The notes beneath the pieces are model-generated. The model made no database searches. It saw only the letters and a list, made by a program, of their open reading frames with translations, and was not told where the DNA came from. A stretch of DNA of 37,302 bases, taken from Bacillota bacterium. Lineage in GTDB: Bacteria > Bacillota > UBA994 > UBA5500. Made by a program: the position numbers and the translations under genes. The stretch lies in NCBI GenBank assembly GCA_023436245.1, contig JAEZJZ010000080.1:1-37302 (forward strand), written 5' to 3'. Positions 32,550 through 37,302 of this stretch are shown here, one piece after another. The stretch's first letter is position 1. Each line of letters begins with the position of its first letter.

Positions 32550-33542
32550 ATGAAAAAGTACACGAAGCTTGTTCCTGGCGTATTGCTGGTTATCTTGGTG
32601 CAATGGGTAGCAGTTAAGCTAGTAGCCTATGTGCCATTGTTTGACGCACTGACGCTGGGAATCCTGCTCGGCATGTTGGTCAATAACTTGGTGCCGATTC
32701 CGGCCGCTGCTCGCGCCGGCATCAAGTTCACTGAGAAACAGGTGCTGAAATGGGGAATAGTGCTGCTCGGAGTGGAGCTGAACTTCGCCCTCATTTACCG
32801 GCTTGGCGGCAAGATTCTCTTCCTTGTCTTGTTCATGGTGTCTTTCGGACTGGCCATGTCCTATCTTCTCTCCAAAGTGTTCAAAGTTGGCGTGAAGCTA
32901 TCCACCCTGATTGGCGTCGGATCGTCCATCTGCGGTGCATCAGCTATTGCTGCGGTTGAGCCGATTGTCTCCCCGGAGAAGGAGGACATGGCCATCTCCG
33001 CCGCCGTGATCAGCTTGCTCGGAGCGGCCGGAGTGATTCTCTATCCGCTGATCGGCAATGCGCTGAACATGGAGACGTTGCCCTACGGCGTTTGGTCCGG
33101 GAGCAGCCTGCAGGGCGTGGCTCACGCAGTTGCCGCTGCCTTTGCCCGTGGTGATGCTAGCGGCGAAATCGGCACGCTGGTGAAGATGGGTCGAGTGGTG
33201 ATGCTTGCTCCGGTGGCATTGATCTTGACATCCATCTTCGCCCGTGGGTCCGGCAAGAAGGCTAAGGACGTGTTCCCGATGTATGTGCTCGGGTTCATCG
33301 TGGTCGGTGTACTGACGACAATAGGGGTGTTGCATGTCTCTTACGATTTTGGAGCCCTTGTTATCAATTTGAAGCAGATCAGCAAACTGCTGATCACTGC
33401 TGCCATGGTGGCCATGGGTCTCGGGGTGAAGTTCAATACTCTGGGCAAGCAAGGCGTAAGGGCCGTCGCTCTGGGAGCGGTGCTCTTTCTTCTGATCTCC
33501 CTCACCAGCTTCACTGTGATCAGTCTGCTGTCTATCGCCTAG
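32550..33542 (+). CDS. YeiH family transporter (putative sulfate exporter family)
   Basis: A 330-residue membrane protein with about ten helices. ALTLGILLGMLVNN, GIKFTEKQVLKWGIVLLGVELNFALI, and GVGSSICGASAIAAVEPIV (with the GSSICGASA signature) identify the UPF0324/YeiH family. YSGSS-like WSGSSLQGVAHAVAAA and the C-terminal FNTLGKQGVRAVALG also fit. Family members are called putative sulfate exporters because of their link to sulfur metabolism, but transport is poorly proven. No sulfur gene is near. ATG at 32550 has GAGGAAGG 7 bases upstream; the frame is open earlier to 32388, which would overlap the divergent gene. A terminator follows at 33553. Confidence 0.88.
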   Translation: MKKYTKLVPGVLLVILVQWVAVKLVAYVPLFDALTLGILLGMLVNNLVPIPAAARAGIKFTEKQVLKWGIVLLGVELNFALIYRLGGKILFLVLFMVSFGLAMSYLLSKVFKVGVKLSTLIGVGSSICGASAIAAVEPIVSPEKEDMAISAAVISLLGAAGVILYPLIGNALNMETLPYGVWSGSSLQGVAHAVAAAFARGDASGEIGTLVKMGRVVMLAPVALILTSIFARGSGKKAKDVFPMYVLGFIVVGVLTTIGVLHVSYDFGALVINLKQISKLLITAAMVAMGLGVKFNTLGKQGVRAVALGAVLFLLISLTSFTVISLLSIA

Positions 33543-33552
33543 GTCCAAGGCT

Positions 33553-33583
33553 GCGGTCGCTCAATCGAGGCGACCGCTTTCTT
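33553..33583 (+). terminator. Terminator after the YeiH-type gene
   Basis: An 8-bp stem GCGGTCGC (33553-33560) with GCGACCGC (33570-33577), a 9-base loop and TTTCTT. Confidence 0.75.
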
Positions 33584-33679
33584 GCCTCATACGAAACTCT
33601 CGCGGGTTCGCCGCGTATCAAAGAGATGGGAGGCAACGCGGCATAGCCTCCACACCAATCATGAAGGAGGATTCTCCGC

Positions 33680-34213
33680 GTGGATGAGATGAATAACAAG
33701 CAGCGCCAGACTAGGGAGAACCTGCGTTCCATCGGCATCTTGGTGACAGCCGTCGGCGCCATTTTCACTTTGGTCGGTCTGGGCAGCTTCTTTTCCGCTT
33801 TTGGCAGTTTTGAGCCGCCGCGCTACTTCTGGTGTGCATTCATCGGGATGCCGCTGATCGGGTTGGGCACGAGTCTGATGCGTTATGGCTACATGGGGGC
33901 AGTTACCCGCTATGTAGCTGGAGAAGTTGCCCCTGTGGCCAAGGACACGATCAATTATCTGGCGGACGGCACTGACGGTGCACTGCAGACGATCGGGAAG
34001 GCAGTTGGCGCTGGCATGGCCGCCAGTGCCGGGCAGTCGGTGGATGCGTTGGTGCGGTGCCACAAGTGTAATCGGGAAAACGCCCGTGACGCGAAGTTCT
34101 GTAGTCAGTGCGGCGCTGCCTTGCAGAAAGCGAAGCAATGTCCACACTGTGGAGAGCTGAACGATCCCGATGCCAGGTTCTGTGATGATTGTGGCACAGC
34201 TTTTGGCGAATAG
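33680..34213 (+). CDS. Double zinc-ribbon membrane protein
   Basis: A 177-residue protein from a GTG at 33680, with AGGAGG (33664-33669) upstream; an in-frame ATG at 33689 is possible. Two membrane helices occupy about residues 18-40 and 48-68. A polar helical linker with small residues follows (AVGAGMAASAGQS). The tail carries two zinc ribbons: C127-x2-C130 with C141-x2-C144, and C154-x2-C157 with C168-x2-C171, both followed by G. Such DZR-type tails usually lie in the cytoplasm and mediate protein or nucleic-acid contacts. I do not know a specific function. It is a single gene with its own terminator at 34220 and no related neighbour. Confidence 0.8.
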   Translation: MDEMNNKQRQTRENLRSIGILVTAVGAIFTLVGLGSFFSAFGSFEPPRYFWCAFIGMPLIGLGTSLMRYGYMGAVTRYVAGEVAPVAKDTINYLADGTDGALQTIGKAVGAGMAASAGQSVDALVRCHKCNRENARDAKFCSQCGAALQKAKQCPHCGELNDPDARFCDDCGTAFGE

Positions 34214-34219
34214 TGAAGA

Positions 34220-34246
34220 CGAGGCGGCCGCAAGGCCGCCTCGTTG
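34220..34246 (+). terminator. Terminator-like hairpin after the zinc-ribbon gene
   Basis: A perfect 10-bp stem CGAGGCGGCC (34220-34229) with GGCCGCCTCG (34234-34243) and a GCAA loop. The T tract is only TTGCT, so termination may be weak; the convergent polymerase gene ends at 34329. Confidence 0.55.
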
Positions 34247-34328
34247 CTATGAGGCGTGGGTACAGATCAGCCAGCACGAAGAGTCGCGACGAATATGCAT
34301 TCCGTGGCCGGAGATATGTCGCCATTGG

Positions 34329-36647
34329 TCAGATAGATTCGTCGAAAAAGGAGAGCTTGATCGGCTTCTGTTTATGGATTCGGGCGTATCGATCGATCAG
34401 CTCTGGAGTTGGGGTGAAGTGCCAAGTGCGGAGAGCTTTCGGATCAATCGCACAACTCTGGATCGCGCTGAAGACCTCGGGAGGGAAGGCGTACTGGAAC
34501 TTCTCCGCTGCCCTTACCAAGAGATCCGAGTAGACCTTGATGTCGTAGTCGTCGGCGAAGTTCTCGGCCAGAGCAAGCTGGCCACCCCGCCGGTGATAAT
34601 ACTCAATGCGACTGCGCTCAGTCCATCGCTCCCTGTCCGGGCGGTTGATGATCAGGTCATAGGCGCGGTTGCGGCTGCCTCCCCGGCTCAGGCGCTCCGC
34701 ATATTGCCAAAGGTCATCCCTGACCGGAGCATAGGTGAGGACTTCGTCCTTTGTCAGCTCACCGCTCTGGGTGCGCTGTTTGACGTCTCGATAGTATGCC
34801 GCTAGCTCCACCAATCTCCCCTCGGCCAGAAGCCGAGCAAACTCCCCAATCAGGTCGTCTTGCAGTCCATAGAGGCGACGGGAGCGAAAGACCACACCTT
34901 TGCGGACTATTCCACTGTCTGAAACCAAGAGATAGTTCTTGGGCGCGTAAGAGTACATTGCCTGGTAGACACCATCGCATTCAATTTTGATGCCGTCATC
35001 CTGTTTGCTGTTCAGAACCTGCTCCACAAAGGCGACAGGATCGAGCGAGCAGCCGTCGGGCATGACGAAGTAGATGCCATCGGTGTCTATCTCGACTGCC
35101 AGCCCGCCGCTGCCCGTCACATCAGTCACCATCTGTCTTAGGATGGACTGGCCTTTTTCGGTGATCGCCTGGGCAATCTGCGGATCCGAAAAGTGCAATC
35201 GGCCGGTGCCCAGCATTCCGTAATAGGAGTTGATCAGTATCTTCAGGGCTCCCTGCCACGCATCGAGCGCCATGTGGGCAGTTGTACCCTTGGGCAGGCG
35301 CTTTAGCTGTTCCTTTGCTTGCAGCCGCCTACCGGTGAGCTCACGCAGCGTTGCCAGGAACTGCCCGAGGTGGTCTTGTCGCGGCTGTAGCCCGTAGCAC
35401 AGACAGATGCTTGGATATAGGCTGGCTGCATCCGCCTTCACAATGTTTTGCACCCAGCCGAGCTCGATGGCCTCCGTCAGCCCGCCGCTGTCCATTGCCC
35501 CGTTCTGGCGTCCCTTCATGGGCAGGGCTTGCCCCTGCAGCAGGTAGTTGCGGACGATCAGGTTATCCACCTTCGTCCCCGTTCCCATTGTGCAGACTTC
35601 CTGGAAAGGAAAAGGCAGAATTTGCGCCTGGAAGAACGCCGCCGGCATTAGCAAACGATAGAGCTTCAGGCTGTCCTCTGCGTCGCCAGCAGCGTATATG
35701 AGCAGAGTATCACGCTCGTGCTGCCACATTTCCGAAATCCGGCTGCGGTCGAAATCGCGGCGATCGCTGGAGAGACCGAAATGCCAAACTGCATCCTTTA
35801 GCTGATAATTGGGTAGCGACCGGTTGGTGAAATCGTACGACATAAGCGCTGGCAGCGTGTCCACCAGGTGACGTCCGGCCGCCTCCCACACCGGAAATCC
35901 CCTGCGCTGTTGCGCTTTCTGTCGGAGCTCCGCTCCTTCTCGTCCCAATGGTAGCCTGACGCCCAAACGTTCTGCTCGGGTCGCCAAATAGGGGAGATCG
36001 AACCCGAACAGATTGTGCCCGACGATCACATCTGGATCCTCATCTCTGACCAGTTTGACCATCGCCTTCAGTAGGGACGCCTCGTCTTCTTCCCGTAGAG
36101 TGAGCAACCACTGCTGGCCGCGATTTGTGCAGAGGGAGATGATGATCACCCGGTCGTCTGGGTCCCTCGCATCACTGAAGTATTTGTCGTGAGCGGTGAA
36201 GGTCTCAATGTCCAGAGACATCACTTTTACTTGATCGAACTCCATACCCTTGAAGGAAGTTATCCCAGTGCGAAACTGCAGTGCCGGCATCGCCGGTTTG
36301 TACCAGTAGTGGCTGCCAAGAGCATCCGAGTATCGCTGCCGGTACACCCGCTCAATTTGCCGCTTGCCGTCTTGCAGACTGTGATCATCGGAGAAGATGC
36401 CGACATAGCGCAAGGGATGCGGACCAGCTAGCTCCTTAATGGTTACCGGCAGGCTATCTAGCACGGCCTTGTCATCAACCAAGAGATAGGCTGTCGACCT
36501 AATTTGCTCACTTGTCACCAGATCGGCCTTCGATCTCCGGAAAATAGTGAACTGTCCCGAGGTCGGCTGGTGCGTGATGCAGACTATGCGGTGCCAACGC
36601 TCATCTCTGCTTCCCAACAACAGGTCGAAGCCGCCTTGCCCAGCCAA
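34329..36647 (-). CDS. Family B DNA polymerase with proofreading exonuclease
   Basis: A 772-residue polymerase from the TTG at 36647, which has AGGAGG (36655-36660) 7 bases upstream; the frame continues to an ATG at 36716 that directly abuts its AAGGAGA and is less likely. Exonuclease motifs are complete: Exo I SLDIET, Exo II GHNLFGFDLPYL and Exo III YAAGDAEDS. Polymerase motifs are also complete: A, KADAASLYPSI; B, LKILINSYYGMLG; and C, DTDGIYF with both catalytic Asp residues. It should be an active, proofreading DNA-synthesising enzyme. Family B polymerases (as E. coli Pol II) serve translesion or repair synthesis in bacteria and are not part of the usual Bacillota replication set, which uses PolC, DnaE and PolA. 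No phage or plasmid gene is next to it. It ends 85 bases from the zinc-ribbon terminator. Confidence 0.92.
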   Translation of the reverse strand: MAGQGGFDLLLGSRDERWHRIVCITHQPTSGQFTIFRRSKADLVTSEQIRSTAYLLVDDKAVLDSLPVTIKELAGPHPLRYVGIFSDDHSLQDGKRQIERVYRQRYSDALGSHYWYKPAMPALQFRTGITSFKGMEFDQVKVMSLDIETFTAHDKYFSDARDPDDRVIIISLCTNRGQQWLLTLREEDEASLLKAMVKLVRDEDPDVIVGHNLFGFDLPYLATRAERLGVRLPLGREGAELRQKAQQRRGFPVWEAAGRHLVDTLPALMSYDFTNRSLPNYQLKDAVWHFGLSSDRRDFDRSRISEMWQHERDTLLIYAAGDAEDSLKLYRLLMPAAFFQAQILPFPFQEVCTMGTGTKVDNLIVRNYLLQGQALPMKGRQNGAMDSGGLTEAIELGWVQNIVKADAASLYPSICLCYGLQPRQDHLGQFLATLRELTGRRLQAKEQLKRLPKGTTAHMALDAWQGALKILINSYYGMLGTGRLHFSDPQIAQAITEKGQSILRQMVTDVTGSGGLAVEIDTDGIYFVMPDGCSLDPVAFVEQVLNSKQDDGIKIECDGVYQAMYSYAPKNYLLVSDSGIVRKGVVFRSRRLYGLQDDLIGEFARLLAEGRLVELAAYYRDVKQRTQSGELTKDEVLTYAPVRDDLWQYAERLSRGGSRNRAYDLIINRPDRERWTERSRIEYYHRRGGQLALAENFADDYDIKVYSDLLVRAAEKFQYAFPPEVFSAIQSCAIDPKALRTWHFTPTPELIDRYARIHKQKPIKLSFFDESI

Positions 36648-36869
36648 TAGCTGTCCTCCTTCCAAACGGCCCTCGAGTTGGTCCGCTCTCTGATTGTTTA
36701 GCCCAGCGCAGGCCATTCTCCTTCTGCGAAGCAATTTCGAGATCCATGGAATATTCTGCGGGTTGAATAGCCACAATGAAAGAGATATCATTACCCGGAC
36801 GCATGACATGGCCCACTAGTCAGACTGATGTGCCGCGAGCGGCTACGATGACTGGCGAAAATTGTCGAC
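36648..36869. other. Gap between the divergent polymerase and rRNA operon
   Basis: It holds the upstream part of the polymerase frame (to 36809) that I do not count as coding beyond 36716, and no gene or clear minus-strand promoter. Confidence 0.4.
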
Positions 36870-36899
36870 TTGACACCTGCGGGATGTCCATGTTAAGCT
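36870..36899 (+). promoter_or_regulatory. rRNA promoter P1
   Basis: A perfect TTGACA (36870-36875) and TAAGCT (36894-36899) with an 18-base spacer. A stable GCAA-capped hairpin (36905-36928) followed by seven A residues lies just downstream. Confidence 0.75.
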
Positions 36900-36964
36900 A
36901 ATGAAGCTGTCGCCGCAAGGTGGCAGCTCAAAAAAATCAAAGCAGATTGCCAACAATTACCCGG

Positions 36965-36994
36965 TTGACGTAACGCCGGGTGAGATGGTAAGCT
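36965..36994 (+). promoter_or_regulatory. rRNA promoter P2
   Basis: TTGACG (36965-36970) and TAAGCT (36989-36994), again with an 18-base spacer and the same -10 as P1. The -35 lies inside an inverted repeat ACCCGG (36959-36964) / CCGGGT (36976-36981). Confidence 0.75.
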
Positions 36995-37031
36995 AAGAGT
37001 CCGCCGGTGAGCGAGAGCTTAATGGCAAGAA

Positions 37032-37048
37032 CCTTGAAAACTGAACAA
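37032..37048 (+). promoter_or_regulatory. boxA-type antitermination element of the rRNA leader
   Basis: CCTTGAAAACTGAACAA matches the CTTTGAAAACT-like leader element of Bacillota rRNA operons, where Nus factors bind the transcript. Confidence 0.6.
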
Positions 37049-37218
37049 TGATGGACCAGATGAAGAATCTGGGTCAGAGGAAGACGAGCCTCGAGAGAGG
37101 CGAGTTGGAGACTGACACCAAAAACCCGTTAGTTTCGAGAGAGTAGTTCGCAAGGACGAGACTCAGAGAGACAAAACAAACCAAAGTAATCAAGAGCCTA
37201 ACAGGCCTCTGATACAAA

Positions 37219-37302
37219 ATTATCGGAGAGTTTGATCCTGGCTCAGGACGAACGCTGGCGGCGTGCCTCATACATGCAAGTCGAGCGGACTGACTTCGGT
37301 CA
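37219..37302 (+). rRNA. rrs: 16S ribosomal RNA, 5' end only
   Basis: The gene runs off the right edge; only about 84 bases are present. The universal 5' sequence AGAGTTTGATCCTGGCTCAG begins at 37226 and is followed by GACGAACGCTGGCGGCGTGC and CATACATGCAAGTCGAGCGG. The TTATCGG before it fits the Bacillota 5' end; the exact mature start is uncertain by a few bases. Confidence 0.97.

Noticed and set aside
34170..34805. A 211-codon plus-strand open frame past the zinc-ribbon gene
   Set aside because: It overlaps the end of that gene and runs through a terminator hairpin, then antisense to the polymerase gene.
36905..36936. GCAA-capped hairpin with adjacent A tract considered as a terminator
   Set aside because: The plus strand has an A tract rather than a T tract after the stem, and the minus strand has the T tract on the wrong side; it is more likely a leader or spacer structure between the rRNA promoters.

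Overview
The window is a stretch of ordinary chromosome from a GC-rich member of the Bacillota, more Clostridia-like than Bacilli-like. The evidence is the 16S rRNA 5' end entering at the right edge (sequence around 37219-37302), a boxA-type rRNA leader (37032-37048), a type A RNase P RNA (1857-2210), an ArgR repressor, a SpoVB/MurJ-type flippase, strong GGAGG ribosome sites and many TTG/GTG starts. I saw no tRNA, CRISPR array, transposase or integrase.

Layout. 1-1570: a holin-like gene with its terminator, then trmK (tRNA m1A22 methyltransferase). 1570-2262: hairpin repeats, then rnpB with a clear promoter and terminator. 2270-7377: two tandem minus-strand genes, each joining a methyl-accepting chemotaxis signalling domain to a peptide-type (SBP_bac_5) solute-binding domain, with no signal peptide or membrane segment. 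7624-10145: an uncharacterised membrane protein followed by a divergent MurF-like ligase. 10276-10725: a minus-strand pair (tautomerase and DUF2892 protein). 10894-13492: a secreted or anchored M1 peptidase plus a polytopic membrane protein. 13530-14630: a DSD1-type PLP enzyme. 14849-15598: an HTH-Uma2 nuclease-like fusion. 16270-22086: DedA protein, PLP aminotransferase and Lhr-type helicase. 22297-25630: B12-binding radical SAM protein and flippase. 25751-29236: a large M14 peptidase-like protein. 29455-33542: ArgR, MFS transporter, EamA transporter and YeiH-type transporter. 33680-36647: zinc-ribbon membrane protein and a family B DNA polymerase. 36870-37302: tandem rRNA promoters, leader and the start of the 16S gene.

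Most interesting. The two chemotaxis/solute-binding fusions (2270-7377) look like soluble receptors that would read a cytoplasmic peptide-like ligand, the reverse of the usual arrangement in which a periplasmic or lipoprotein binding protein docks onto a membrane receptor. Second, a palindromic repeat related to the intergenic one at 15874-15976 lies in frame inside the M14 peptidase gene (about 27925-28020) and adds about 30 residues. Dispersed hairpin repeats bordered by GTAG/CTAC occur at four loci, and a second miniature inverted-repeat element lies at 31280-31440 with a relic at 105-131.

All assignments rest on reading motifs by eye; no database search was run. Starts were moved inward from the longest frame where a ribosome site favoured it.
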